From Bacteroidota bacterium (GTDB taxonomy: Bacteria; Bacteroidota; Bacteroidia; Chitinophagales; Chitinophagaceae): a stretch of DNA of 35,160 nucleotides. Position numbers and translations under genes: made by a program. Within the stretch, counting starts at the first letter, position 1. Each line of letters starts with the position of its first letter. This document shows, piece after piece, positions 15,471-23,503 of the stretch. The stretch is taken from the NCBI GenBank assembly GCA_018267585.1, contig JAFDYE010000053.1, positions 1 to 35,160 of the forward strand, read 5' to 3'. The notes under the pieces are model-generated. The model searched no databases and had not been told where the DNA came from. It saw only the letters and a program-made list of their open reading frames with translations.

Positions 15471-16238
15471 ATGAACCCTGAAATACTACCTAACGAAGAT
15501 CCGTCTTCAACGGACAACGCTGCCGCAAGTCAGAAAAACATAAAGACCATCCTCCGACAACTGGAGAGCGATGGGATCATCGGTATTTCTGTGGACTGCG
15601 TGATATTTGGTTTTGACGACAACGAGCTGAAAGTGCTGCTGATCAAATCCGACTTGGAAAAATTCGAGAACAGGTGGTCCCTGCTCGGCGATCTCGTCAA
15701 CAACCACGAAGACCTTGACGAAGCGGCCTACCGGATACTTCGCGAACGTACAGGCATGGACGACGTCTACCTCGAGCAGGTAAAAGCTTTTGGCGAGGTC
15801 TCCCGTCACCCCGCCGCCCGCGTTGTCACCATCGCCTACTGTTCACTCATCAATATCGAACACCACCAGCTGAAGATCCTCGCCAACGAACTGCACTGGC
15901 ACCGCGTGACCACGATCTCCGAAATGGCCTTCGACCACCGCAAGATCCTCGACGTCTGCTATTCCTGGTTGCAAAAACGGATTCAGGAACACCCGCTCGG
16001 CTTCAGTCTCCTGCCCAAAAAGTTCTCCCTGCGTGAGCTGCAGAATCTCTACGAGGCTATCCTGGACGTCAAGTTGGACCGCCGCAACTTCCGGAAGAAG
16101 TTCTTCTCGATGGACCTGCTCGAGGATACGGGCGAGCTCGAGACAGACGTGCCCCACCGGCCGGGTAAGCTATACAAGTTTAACTACGACAAATACCAGA
16201 AAAAGGAAAGAAAGAAGTGGTTTGGGATCGACTTTTAA
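15471..16238 (+). CDS. NrtR/AraR-like transcriptional regulator (degenerate Nudix domain plus winged helix)
   Basis: Cytoplasmic protein of 255 residues. The first 20 are polar, then a Nudix fold (about 35-165) and a C-terminal NrtR-type winged helix (about 178-240, LPKKFSLRELQNLYEAILD). The Nudix box region (73-96) reads RILRER where enzymes have REUXEE: the metal-binding glutamates are Ile89 and Arg93, so hydrolysis is unlikely and the domain probably senses a ligand. Members in Bacteroidota include the arabinose regulator AraR of Bacteroides; others control NAD metabolism. No sugar or NAD genes are adjacent, so the regulon is not deducible here. It converges closely with the HD-domain gene (9-bp gap). 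Confidence 0.82.
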   Translation: MNPEILPNEDPSSTDNAAASQKNIKTILRQLESDGIIGISVDCVIFGFDDNELKVLLIKSDLEKFENRWSLLGDLVNNHEDLDEAAYRILRERTGMDDVYLEQVKAFGEVSRHPAARVVTIAYCSLINIEHHQLKILANELHWHRVTTISEMAFDHRKILDVCYSWLQKRIQEHPLGFSLLPKKFSLRELQNLYEAILDVKLDRRNFRKKFFSMDLLEDTGELETDVPHRPGKLYKFNYDKYQKKERKKWFGIDF

Positions 16239-16247
16239 CGGGCCTGT

Positions 16248-16862
16248 CTATACGACGTCCTTCTGATGGTCGATGACGAACTGAATGATCTCTTCCAGCG
16301 GAATATTGATTCGGCTGATGGCGTCATTGATATCGTCGCGGCTGACCTGGGCAGCGAAGGACGGCGTCTTCAGCTTCTTCATAATACTCTTCACGTCCAT
16401 TCCTTCATATCGGGTGGGCCGTATCAGCGCGGCCGCGTGGATGAACCCCGAAAGCTCGTCGAACACATAGATCATCCTGTCCATGGTGTTGTCCGGCTCG
16501 ACGCCAAAATATTTCGGTCCGTGAGAGGCGATGCAGTGGATGACTTCGGGGTCGACATTCAGCTGCTCCAGCTTCTCGATGATGACGCGGCAGTGTGACT
16601 CCGGGTGCTTCTCCCAGTCGGCGTCGTGCAGCAGTCCCGCCTGCTCCCATTTCCGGGCCTCCTGCTGGTCGGCCCCTTCGCGCTCGAGAGCCCAGGCCTT
16701 CATCACCGCGCCCACCTGCCTCATGTGCAGCCGCAGCCGCTCGTTGGGCACCCATTCGTTGAGCAGCGCATGCGCCTCTTCGTCAGATAAAAGACGACCT
16801 TTGTTCTCGGGATTGCCAAAGCTGCTGCGCCCCAGCGAAAGGATAGGTGTGGACGTGGACAT
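16248..16862 (-). CDS. HD-domain protein, probable metal-dependent phosphohydrolase
   Basis: Cytoplasmic protein of 204 residues. An HD domain is visible: H in RLRLHMRQVG, the paired HD in AGLLHDADWEK, the later H in CIASHGPKYFG, and D in MDRMIYVFDELSG. This pattern gives a one- or two-metal hydrolase fold. The family is conserved in many bacteria and the substrate is unknown. I start at the ATG at 16862; the open frame continues upstream to 17447, but that part overlaps a lipoprotein gene on the other strand and shows no family similarity. Convergent with the NrtR-like gene. Confidence 0.8.
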   Translation of the reverse strand: MSTSTPILSLGRSSFGNPENKGRLLSDEEAHALLNEWVPNERLRLHMRQVGAVMKAWALEREGADQQEARKWEQAGLLHDADWEKHPESHCRVIIEKLEQLNVDPEVIHCIASHGPKYFGVEPDNTMDRMIYVFDELSGFIHAAALIRPTRYEGMDVKSIMKKLKTPSFAAQVSRDDINDAISRINIPLEEIIQFVIDHQKDVV

Positions 16863-16931
16863 GGAAATAAATTTTCGTGAAGGTACGACCAACGTTTTTT
16901 CCACCATCATTGTCATCCTAAAAAAAGAACC

Positions 16932-17327
16932 ATGCGATCCTTGCTCCCATGCCTTTTCCTGATGATGGTCGTTGTCGCCTGTTCCAAACACAGCGCCCCC
17001 ACCTCCGCGAAAAACTCCATCATCGGGCGCTGGAGACTGGTAAAGGCCGTAGGCGGCTTTGCCGGCACTACGATCTATCCTCCCAAAGATTCCGTATGCA
17101 TTTTTTCGTTGAATTCCGACTCGACCTGGCAGACCATGACCAATGCCAGAACTACCGGTTCCGGAACCTTCGCTTCTATATTTAACCCCGGCGGCCCTGC
17201 GAATCCACTGCCGACGCTCGTCTTCACCCCCCCGCACCTGTATTATCAATATACGGTGACCAGCGATACCCTGGTCATGCACGATCCGTGCTGCGATCTG
17301 TATGTCAGGACCTACGTCAGGTATTAG
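16932..17327 (+). CDS. small lipoprotein, lipocalin-like, function unknown
   Basis: Predicted lipoprotein of 131 residues. The signal peptide MRSLLPCLFLMMVVVACSKH has a lipobox with Cys17. The mature part begins with IIGRWRLVKAVGG, then SVCIFSLNSDSTWQ and ends with VTSDTLVMHDPCCDLYVRTY, a beta-rich pattern like the lipocalin-like lipoproteins common in Bacteroidota. Two adjacent Cys near the end are unusual. It is divergent from the HD gene (69-bp gap). I do not recognise a specific family with known function. Confidence 0.65.
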   Translation: MRSLLPCLFLMMVVVACSKHSAPTSAKNSIIGRWRLVKAVGGFAGTTIYPPKDSVCIFSLNSDSTWQTMTNARTTGSGTFASIFNPGGPANPLPTLVFTPPHLYYQYTVTSDTLVMHDPCCDLYVRTYVRY

Positions 17328-17424
17328 CGATCCTCCCCCGAGGAACCAATTTTTATACCGGGCAAAATTTTTATTGTAAATCAATATGTTATAATACTCC
17401 CCTTCAAAATAGGTCCGGTTTTTC

Positions 17425-17456
17425 TTGGAACATCGCCCGATTTCCAACTACCTTTG
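17425..17456 (+). promoter_or_regulatory. rplM operon promoter (TTG-N21-TACCTTTG)
   Basis: TTG (17425-17427) and TACCTTTG (17449-17456) are separated by 21 nt, a full match to the Bacteroidota consensus. Transcription would start near 17463, just before a structured leader. Confidence 0.7.
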
Positions 17457-17472
17457 CACTCCTTTCGAAAGG

Positions 17473-17533
17473 CAGGACACGGTGGCCGCGGAAACAGCGG
17501 TCCATGCCGTCACCGAAGGGAGACGCCGTCCTG
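17473..17533 (+). ncRNA. structured 5' leader of rplM: three-way junction, candidate ribosomal protein leader
   Basis: Outer stem CAGG-ACGG (17473-17482, with AC bulged) pairs with CCGTCCTG (17526-17533), 8 bp. It encloses two hairpins. One is TGG-CCGC with GCGG-(U)-CCA (17483-17504) and a 7-nt loop. The other is CGTC-A-CC with GG-A-GACG (17508-17525) and a GAAG loop. A further hairpin CTGTTG/CAACAG (17558-17575) ends 22 nt before the rplM start. The fold lies between the operon promoter and the first gene, as expected of an L13 or S9 autoregulatory leader. Leaders for L13 have been reported in Bacteroidia as I recall; I cannot compare the consensus here. Confidence 0.55.
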
Positions 17534-17597
17534 TCCCGGAAAGATCATTATTTAAGGCTGTTGGGATAGCAACAGTTTAATGTAAAAACAAAAGAAA

Positions 17598-18041
17598 ATG
17601 AGCAAATTACATTTCACAACCAAACATGCGAACGAGGCTACCGTTAAGCGCGACTGGTATGTTGTGGACGGTACTAATCAAACCGTAGGTCGTATGTGTT
17701 CCAAGATCGCCGCCATTCTGCGTGGCAAGAACAAGGCCTATTACACTCCCCACGTCGACTGCGGTGACTTCATCGTAGTAATTAACGCCGACAAGGTCAT
17801 CTTTACCGGTAACAAGCTGGAAGACAAGATCTACATCAACTTCTCCGGTTACCCCGGCGGGAAAAAGGAAGAGGCCGCAAAGAACCTGCTGAAACGCCGC
17901 CCCGACGCCGTGATCGAAAGGGCTGTCAAGGGCATGCTGCCGAAGAATCGCCTGGGCCGCAAGATGTTCAAGAAACTTTTCGTGTACGCCGGCGCCCAGC
18001 ATCCGCACACGGCTCAGCAACCCAAAACATTAACTTTCTAA
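17598..18041 (+). CDS. rplM: 50S ribosomal protein L13
   Basis: Ribosomal protein uL13, 147 residues, normal length. Family blocks include [20 protein letters not shown] near the N-terminus, [20 protein letters not shown], and [20 protein letters not shown] in the C-terminal part. It is the first gene after a TAnnTTTG promoter and a folded leader, and rpsI follows after 11 bp. This rplM-rpsI pair is conserved throughout bacteria. The leader probably carries the feedback control. Confidence 0.97.
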   Translation: MSKLHFTTKHANEATVKRDWYVVDGTNQTVGRMCSKIAAILRGKNKAYYTPHVDCGDFIVVINADKVIFTGNKLEDKIYINFSGYPGGKKEEAAKNLLKRRPDAVIERAVKGMLPKNRLGRKMFKKLFVYAGAQHPHTAQQPKTLTF

Positions 18042-18052
18042 TTTTTTAGATA

Positions 18053-18442
18053 ATGGAAAAGCAAAAAAATGCAGTTGGTCGTCGTAAAGAGGCAGTAACC
18101 CGCGTGTTTCTCACCAGGGGTGAAGGCAAGATCACGATCAATGACAAAAGCTATAAAGAATATTTTTCCCTCGTATATCTGCAGAACCAGGTGGAACTGC
18201 CACTGAAGACGATCGAAGGTCTGGACAAATATGACGTCAAGATCAACGCCGCCGGCGGTGGTATGAAAGGCCAGGCTGAAGCTGCCAAGCTGGGCATCGC
18301 CCGCGCGCTGCTCGAAGTCAATGCAGAATTTCGCCCCGCGCTGAAGGCCGCCGGCCTCCTGCGTCGCGACCCGAGAGCGGTTGAGCGTAAGAAACCCGGT
18401 CGTAAGAAGGCGAGAAGGAGCTACCAGTTCAGCAAACGTTAA
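18053..18442 (+). CDS. rpsI: 30S ribosomal protein S9
   Basis: Ribosomal protein uS9, 129 residues. It starts NAVGRRKEAVTRVFLTRGEG and ends with the conserved basic tail KKPGRKKARRSYQFSKR, which reaches the decoding centre and contacts the P-site tRNA. It lies 11 bp after rplM in the same transcript. A pair of competing hairpins lies between it and rpsB. Confidence 0.97.
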   Translation: MEKQKNAVGRRKEAVTRVFLTRGEGKITINDKSYKEYFSLVYLQNQVELPLKTIEGLDKYDVKINAAGGGMKGQAEAAKLGIARALLEVNAEFRPALKAAGLLRRDPRAVERKKPGRKKARRSYQFSKR

Positions 18443-18449
18443 CAGACCC

Positions 18450-18506
18450 GGGCCTTTTGTCCGTCCAATAATTGAAATAATTCAAAGGCCCCCTGCAAGG
18501 GGGGCC
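18450..18506 (+). promoter_or_regulatory. competing hairpins between rpsI and rpsB
   Basis: GGGCCUUU(U)G at 18450-18459 can pair with CAAAGGCCC at 18483-18491. The same GGCCCCC (18487-18493) can instead pair with GGGGGCC at 18500-18506 over a UGCAA loop. The two folds are mutually exclusive. The second ends 20 nt before the rpsB start codon and has no T-run. This could be a translation switch for rpsB or simply a processing hairpin. Confidence 0.4.
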
Positions 18507-18526
18507 ACATCTAACAAAATCATACA

Positions 18527-19402
18527 ATGGAAAATAACACTTCATTACAACAGCAACTCCTTGAAGCCGGTGTTCACTTCGGACACCTGCGTAAGAAGTG
18601 GAACCCCAAAATGCTGCCTTATATCTTTGCCGAGAAGAAAGGTATCCATATCATCGATCTGAACAAGACTACCGAAAGCCTCCAGGAGGCTGCAGCTGCC
18701 CTGAAGCAGATCGCAAAGAGCGGTAAGAAGGTCATGTTCGTCGGCACCAAGAAGCAGGCGAAGGAGATCGTTACCGAGAGCGCCCGCAAAGTGAACATGC
18801 CCTTCGTTACCGAAAGGTGGCTGGGTGGTATGCTCACGAACTTCAACACCGTCCGCAAGAGCGTCAAGCAGATGCAAAGCATCGAGAAAATGCTCAACGA
18901 CGGTACGTTCGACAGCATCACCAAGAAAGAACGCCTCACGCTGACCCGCGAGAAGGACAAGAAGGAAAAGGTACTGGGTGGTATCGCTCAGCTGGGTCGT
19001 GTTCCCGCCGCACTGTTCATCGTTGACATTGGTCACGAGCACATCGCGCTGGCAGAAGCCAAACGCCTGGGTATCACAACCTTTGGAATGGTTGACACCA
19101 ACTGCGACCCCAACAAGGTCGACTTCGCTATTCCGGCCAATGACGACGCCACGAAATCCATCGCGATCATCGTGAACTATGTTACCGCCGCTATCGCAGA
19201 GGGCCTGGCCGAAAGACAGGCAGCCAAGGAAGAGGACGTAGAAGACGCTGGCAGCGACGAGAATGAAAGGAAGGCCGCCCGCATCCAGGCGGAAGCAGAG
19301 AGCGAGACCAGCCGTAGCCGTGGTGAAAAGGTGAAAGGCACCAGCCAGCCCAAACGCAGGGTTCCGAATTCCGGGCCCCGCCGCACCGGCTCGCCCCGCT
19401 AA
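18527..19402 (+). CDS. rpsB: 30S ribosomal protein S2
   Basis: Ribosomal protein uS2, 291 residues. The core is typical: [50 protein letters not shown], and [20 protein letters not shown]. The usual length is about 230-260; here about 55 extra residues after position 235 form a Glu/Arg-rich then Ser/Pro/Arg-rich tail (from KEEDVEDAG to RRTGSPR). The tail is low-complexity and probably disordered. tsf follows 49 bp later, the classic rpsB-tsf pair. The frame is intact throughout. Confidence 0.97.
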   Translation: MENNTSLQQQLLEAGVHFGHLRKKWNPKMLPYIFAEKKGIHIIDLNKTTESLQEAAAALKQIAKSGKKVMFVGTKKQAKEIVTESARKVNMPFVTERWLGGMLTNFNTVRKSVKQMQSIEKMLNDGTFDSITKKERLTLTREKDKKEKVLGGIAQLGRVPAALFIVDIGHEHIALAEAKRLGITTFGMVDTNCDPNKVDFAIPANDDATKSIAIIVNYVTAAIAEGLAERQAAKEEDVEDAGSDENERKAARIQAEAESETSRSRGEKVKGTSQPKRRVPNSGPRRTGSPR

Positions 19403-19451
19403 ACAGCAGCGATCGACGGGTTTTATAATAAGAACACTTAAAAATAACAAT

Positions 19452-20300
19452 ATGTCAACTGCAACTATAACAGCAGCAGATATCAACAAGCTGCGCCAGA
19501 CCACAGGTGCCGGCATGATGGATTGCCGCAAGGCACTGGTAGAAAGCGATGGCGACTTCGAAAAGGCCATCGACTACCTCCGTAAGAAGGGACAGAAAGT
19601 TGCTGCTCTCCGTAGCGACCGTGAAGCAAAAGAAGGCGTGATCATCGCAACGACTACGGCCGATAACAAAACCGGCTTTATCGTTACCGTCGCCTGTGAG
19701 ACCGACTTCGTAGCAAAAAATGCCGATTTCGTTGCTTTTGCACAGAGCATCGCCGACGCAGCCCTGAAGGGCAATGTCAAGACCCTCGAAGAGCTGCTGG
19801 CATCCCCGCTGGACGGCGCAACCGTGGGCGACAAGATCAATGACCAGGTAGCCCGCATCGGTGAGAAGATCCAGCTGGCCCGTTTTGAAAGAATAGATGC
19901 CGAAGGCGTCGCAGCCTATATCCATGGTGCCTACCGCATGGGCGTGCTCGTCGGCCTGACCAAAAATACCCCCTCCGTCCTCGAAGCCGGCAGGGACATG
20001 GCCATGCAGATCGCAGCTATGAACCCCGTGGCAGTGGATCCGGATTCCGTTTCTGCTGAAGTGGTAGCCCGTGAGAAAGATATCGTGACCGAACAGATCA
20101 AGAACGATCCCAAAATGGCCGGCAAGCCCGACGAAATGATCGACAAGATCGCCGTCGGCAAATTGAACGCCTTCTTCAAGGAGAATACCCTGATGGCTCA
20201 GCCTTTTGTAAAAGATGCCTCAAAGACGGTCGGCGACTATCTGAAAGGAGTCGACGCTTCCGCAAAGGTCACCCAGTTCAAGAGAGTTCAATTAGGATAA
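19452..20300 (+). CDS. tsf: translation elongation factor Ts
   Basis: EF-Ts, 282 residues, the guanine nucleotide exchange factor for EF-Tu. The N-terminal UBA-like motif reads LRQTTGAGMMDCRKALVESD and includes the conserved region that contacts EF-Tu. The core signature ETDFVAKNADFVAFAQ (near 79-94) and the C-terminal MAQPFVKDASKTVGDYL are present. It ends the rplM-rpsI-rpsB-tsf group and is followed 6 bp later by a strong terminator. Confidence 0.97.
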   Translation: MSTATITAADINKLRQTTGAGMMDCRKALVESDGDFEKAIDYLRKKGQKVAALRSDREAKEGVIIATTTADNKTGFIVTVACETDFVAKNADFVAFAQSIADAALKGNVKTLEELLASPLDGATVGDKINDQVARIGEKIQLARFERIDAEGVAAYIHGAYRMGVLVGLTKNTPSVLEAGRDMAMQIAAMNPVAVDPDSVSAEVVAREKDIVTEQIKNDPKMAGKPDEMIDKIAVGKLNAFFKENTLMAQPFVKDASKTVGDYLKGVDASAKVTQFKRVQLG

Positions 20301-20306
20301 ATTATC

Positions 20307-20338
20307 AAGGCCGTCTAAAATTAGACGGCCTTTTTTTA
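20307..20338 (+). terminator. rho-independent terminator after tsf
   Basis: A 12-bp perfect stem (AAGGCCGTCTAA with TTAGACGGCCTT), an AA loop extended by fraying, and a run of seven Ts. It separates the ribosomal protein group from pyrH. Confidence 0.9.
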
Positions 20339-20399
20339 TCTTCGCAATCCAGAAGCCCAAAAGAGTTAATTCACCTTTAGAATCACGAGTCCAACTACC

Positions 20400-21113
20400 A
20401 TGGTGCCTAAGTACAAGCGTATTTTGCTGAAATTGTCCGGAGAAGCCCTGATGGGAGACAAAAGTTTTGGTTTTGATAACGCAGTTATCGCTCAATACGC
20501 AAAAGATATCAAAAGCATTGTGAAGCTGGGTGTGCAGGTCGCCATCGTCATCGGCGGCGGCAATATCTACCGCGGCATGAACGAGGCCGAGACCGGTATC
20601 GAAAGGGCCCATGGCGATTATATGGGAATGCTCGCCACCGTTATCAACGGTATGGCCATGCAGGCAGGCCTCGAAAAGATCGGAGTCTATACCCGTCTTC
20701 AGAGCGCCATCAAGATGGAACAGATCGCAGAACCCTATATCCGCCGCCGCGCCATTCGTCACGTCGAAAAAGGCCGTGTGGTCATCTTCGGGGCCGGTAC
20801 CGGTAACCCCTATTTCACCACCGATACGGCAGGTTCGCTACGCGCGATCGAGATCAATGCAGAAGTGATCCTCAAAGGCACAAGGGTCGATGGCATCTAT
20901 ACTGCAGACCCCGAGAAGGTGCCGGACGCAAAGAAATTTGAGACGATCACCTTCCAGGAATGTATTTCAAAAAACCTTCGGGTCATGGACATGACGGCCT
21001 TCACACTTTGTATGGAAAACCAGCTGCCGATCATCGTTTTTGACATGAACAAGCCCGGCAACCTCATGCGCGTGGTGCGCGGCGAAAGGGTCGGTACTTT
21101 GGTAAAGGATTGA
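20400..21113 (+). CDS. pyrH: UMP kinase
   Basis: UMP kinase of 237 residues, phosphorylating UMP to UDP in pyrimidine nucleotide synthesis. It belongs to the amino acid kinase fold. Visible motifs are [15 protein letters not shown] at the N-terminus, [10 protein letters not shown] (about 50-59), [15 protein letters not shown] (about 130-144) and [15 protein letters not shown]. Length is normal. pyrH often follows rpsB-tsf in bacteria, as here, but a terminator lies between, and frr, the frequent next gene, is absent. About 280 bp without recognisable features follow. Confidence 0.96.
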   Translation: MVPKYKRILLKLSGEALMGDKSFGFDNAVIAQYAKDIKSIVKLGVQVAIVIGGGNIYRGMNEAETGIERAHGDYMGMLATVINGMAMQAGLEKIGVYTRLQSAIKMEQIAEPYIRRRAIRHVEKGRVVIFGAGTGNPYFTTDTAGSLRAIEINAEVILKGTRVDGIYTADPEKVPDAKKFETITFQECISKNLRVMDMTAFTLCMENQLPIIVFDMNKPGNLMRVVRGERVGTLVKD

Positions 21114-21392
21114 TTTTAACCCGGTTATCGTCGAAGGCCGGGAAGAACCTCTTACGGCAATCCTTAATACGTATTTGATTTGCATATCTGCATAAAGGAT
21201 AGTAATTTGAAGCCTCGTTCTCACTGCTAATCTGCCAGGAACACGCCCTGCAGCCTCCCTCTGTCAATATCCCCTGGAAAACAAGACCGTTGTTTATCGA
21301 AGTATCCCAAGAGATCATATTGAAGACCATTTATTATTTATTATATCCCAACCAACAAGTTTGGCTAAACTCTATTCCGAACCCGAACCATT

Positions 21393-22514
21393 ATGAATAT
21401 CATGCTAGACAACCTGAGCGTAATACTAGGATTCCAGCTGACCATGGGTCTGCCTGAGATCATTATCTGTGAGCTGGGCGCCCTTATCCTCGGCTTCACC
21501 ATTCACTTCTTCTGGAACTCCAAAAGAAGCCTTCGTATCAGCGAGCCGTCCCAAAACGCCGGCATCAGCGATAACGACAACTGGAAATTAAAGTACTATA
21601 ACGATATGGATATGCAGGAGCGCGCCCAGCAGCAGCTGCGCGAACGCCTGTCCCAGGCCCAGGAAGCCGAGCAGATCCTGTCGATCGAAGTGGACGAGAA
21701 CCGCAAAGAGCTCGAAGACCTCCGCACCGAACTGGAAGCCACCCGCCTCCAGCTGGAAGAGACGGAGGCAAAGCTGGCCGCCGCCACGGCAGTCAACGAA
21801 GAACCCGAGCCGGCCGCCGGGACAACTGCCGAAAGCAAGCCCGACGCCGGCAGCGACTACCTGACCCAGCTGAAGCTGGCGCAGGAAAAATTGGTCGAGC
21901 ACAACAACAGCATCCACCGCCTGCTCGAGCAGACCCGGCTCGTCGAAGAGGCCGAAAGAAAGACCCAGGACCTCATACGCACCAACGAAGAGCTCAACGA
22001 GCAGCTCAGGGCCGCAGGCCAAAGCCTCGTCGACAAAGAGGCCGAGATCAGTCATCTCCGGCACCAGCACCAGCTGTCGCTCGAAATGGCGCAGCGCCTC
22101 GACAAAGTATACGAAGAATACAACGCCCTGCAGGAAAAACTCCAGAAATTACAGGCCTATCTCACCCAGCCGTACAACCGCGGCGCCGACTATGACGAGC
22201 TGAAGGAGTCTTATTTCAAGATGGGCAAGGAACACGACGAAATGAAGCTGCGCTATATCTCCCTGCGCGAAGAGAACCAACGACTGACGCGCATCCTCAA
22301 CGATACCGAGGAAAAACTGAAGGAGGCGAACTTTCAGCGCCAGCAGTTTCAGAAACGCACCGCATTCCTCGAAGAGCTGAACCACGACCTGCAGGAAATA
22401 TCCGAACACAACAAAAAGATCGAGAGCCAGCTGCGGCGCGTAAGCGATATGGAAAGCCTGCTGGCCAGGATCACCGGCCCGGAAGGTTCGGGGATGCCGC
22501 ACAACCTGGACTAA
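21393..22514 (+). CDS. membrane-anchored coiled-coil protein, function unknown
   Basis: Protein of 373 residues that I do not recognise. One hydrophobic helix near the N-terminus (about 20-40, IIICELGALILGFTIHFFW) would anchor it in the inner membrane with the bulk on one side. From about residue 65 to 360 it is almost all charged heptad-like sequence, predicted coiled coil, broken by an Ala/Pro/Glu-rich linker near 133-150 and by a short QPYNRGADYDELKESY segment near 260. The layout suggests a tether or a scaffold for envelope or division proteins, but no homology supports that. It stands alone between pyrH and pdxH. The gene is intact and codon use matches its neighbours. Confidence 0.7.
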   Translation: MNIMLDNLSVILGFQLTMGLPEIIICELGALILGFTIHFFWNSKRSLRISEPSQNAGISDNDNWKLKYYNDMDMQERAQQQLRERLSQAQEAEQILSIEVDENRKELEDLRTELEATRLQLEETEAKLAAATAVNEEPEPAAGTTAESKPDAGSDYLTQLKLAQEKLVEHNNSIHRLLEQTRLVEEAERKTQDLIRTNEELNEQLRAAGQSLVDKEAEISHLRHQHQLSLEMAQRLDKVYEEYNALQEKLQKLQAYLTQPYNRGADYDELKESYFKMGKEHDEMKLRYISLREENQRLTRILNDTEEKLKEANFQRQQFQKRTAFLEELNHDLQEISEHNKKIESQLRRVSDMESLLARITGPEGSGMPHNLD

Positions 22515-22553
22515 CGGTGTTTTGTTTATCTTTACACAAACATCTTCTTCATC

Positions 22554-23198
22554 GTGGCCAACACTATTGCAGATATCCGCAAGGACTACCGCCTGCGCAC
22601 GCTGTCAGAGAAAGAGGTAACAGGCGATCCTATAGGTCAGTTTGATAAATGGTGGCAGGAAGCCATCCATTCCGACATCGACGAGGTCAACGCTATGACC
22701 CTCGCGACGGCAACAGCAGACGGAATGCCCGACGCCCGCATCGTCCTGCTGAAAGGGTTCGATCCAACCGGCTTCACCTTCTTCACCAACTACGACAGCT
22801 CGAAAGGCCAGCAGCTGCTGGAAAATCCCCGGGCCACACTCGTCTTCTTCTGGAAAGAGCTCGAGCGCCAGGTCCGTATCAGCGGCCTCGTATCACAGAC
22901 GAGCCCGGCGATCAGCGACGAATATTTCAACAGCAGACCCGAAGGCAGCCGCCTCGGAGCCTGGGCCTCCCCGCAAAGCGAGGTCATCGAAAGCCGCGAA
23001 TGGCTGGAAAACAACGAAAAAAGGCTGGGGGCGGAGTTTTCGGACAAACCCATCACCCGTCCACCACACTGGGGCGGCTACCAGCTGAAACCAGTCAGGG
23101 TTGAGTTCTGGCAGGGCAGACCCAGCCGCCTCCACGACAGAATATGCTATAGTCTGCTGCCCAGCGGCCAGTGGAAAATACAACGACTCGCACCCTGA
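22554..23198 (+). CDS. pdxH: pyridoxamine 5'-phosphate oxidase
   Basis: FMN-dependent oxidase of 214 residues making pyridoxal 5'-phosphate from the pyridoxine or pyridoxamine phosphates. Family blocks are DPIGQFDKWWQEAI, PDARIVLLKGFDPTGFTFFT (FMN site), SSKGQQLLENPRATLVFFW, RQVRISGLV, and the C-terminal RPPHWGGYQLKPVRVEFWQG with RLHDR. The start codon is GTG at 22554; this gives the usual N-terminal MANTIADIRKDYR. An element TATCTTTA at 22528-22535 resembles a -7 box, but I see no -33 box at the right distance. Confidence 0.95.
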   Translation: MANTIADIRKDYRLRTLSEKEVTGDPIGQFDKWWQEAIHSDIDEVNAMTLATATADGMPDARIVLLKGFDPTGFTFFTNYDSSKGQQLLENPRATLVFFWKELERQVRISGLVSQTSPAISDEYFNSRPEGSRLGAWASPQSEVIESREWLENNEKRLGAEFSDKPITRPPHWGGYQLKPVRVEFWQGRPSRLHDRICYSLLPSGQWKIQRLAP

Positions 23199-23232
23199 CG
23201 GAATGCGAGTCGCCACGCTGGACCGAATTATG

Positions 23233-23349
23233 TTATTTTCCCTTAGCAGCAGCCGGCGCAGCTTTCTTAGCCGGCTTGGCAGGACGGCTCTTGCCAAATG
23301 AGCCTTTGAAAATCTTTCCTTTCTTGGTCTTTTTATCTCCTCTTCCCAT
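23233..23349 (-). CDS. 30S ribosomal protein THX
   Basis: A 38-residue basic protein read on the minus strand from ATG 23349 to TAA 23233. It begins MGRGDKKTKKGKIFKGSFGK, the conserved THX (bTHX) sequence found in Bacteroidota and Thermus, where the peptide sits at the top of the 30S head. The tail is Lys/Ala/Pro-rich, common in this family. Because of its size it is easily missed. It lies downstream of the HU gene on the same strand, separated by about 150 bp of hairpin repeats, and it converges with pdxH (35-bp gap). Confidence 0.88.
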   Translation of the reverse strand: MGRGDKKTKKGKIFKGSFGKSRPAKPAKKAAPAAAKGK

Positions 23350-23414
23350 GGTATGATATATTTAATATGTTCGTGTAAAGATACATAAAAGCCCCGGTAC
23401 CTGCACTTACGCCC

Positions 23415-23495
23415 GGTAGCGGAGCTTTTTACCGCCTGTGGCGGCTCGTCCGAAGGACGGACTTATCCGAAGCCACCACAGATGGCTTGTCCGAA
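23415..23495. repeat. cluster of short hairpins with repeated CCGAAG motif
   Basis: Three short stems lie in a row: CCGCC-TGT-GGCGG (23432-23444), CGTCC-GAA-GGACG (23447-23459) and AGCCA/TGGCT (23471-23487). The hexamer CCGAAG occurs three times, each after a related tetramer (TCGT, TTAT, TTGT). The stretch follows the HU gene and may act in 3' end formation. A related stretch with TTGTCCG lies near 30931-30975, which suggests a dispersed repeat. Confidence 0.4.
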
Positions 23496-23503
23496 GACAA
23501 TAC

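Noticed and set aside
16863..17447. N-terminal extension of the HD-domain protein
   Set aside because: The frame is open but overlaps the lipoprotein gene on the other strand and lacks similarity to the HD family; the ATG at 16862 gives the normal start.
22753..22775. tRNA-like T-arm sequence (GGTTCGATCC)
   Set aside because: It is inside pdxH and no acceptor or anticodon stem can be built around it.
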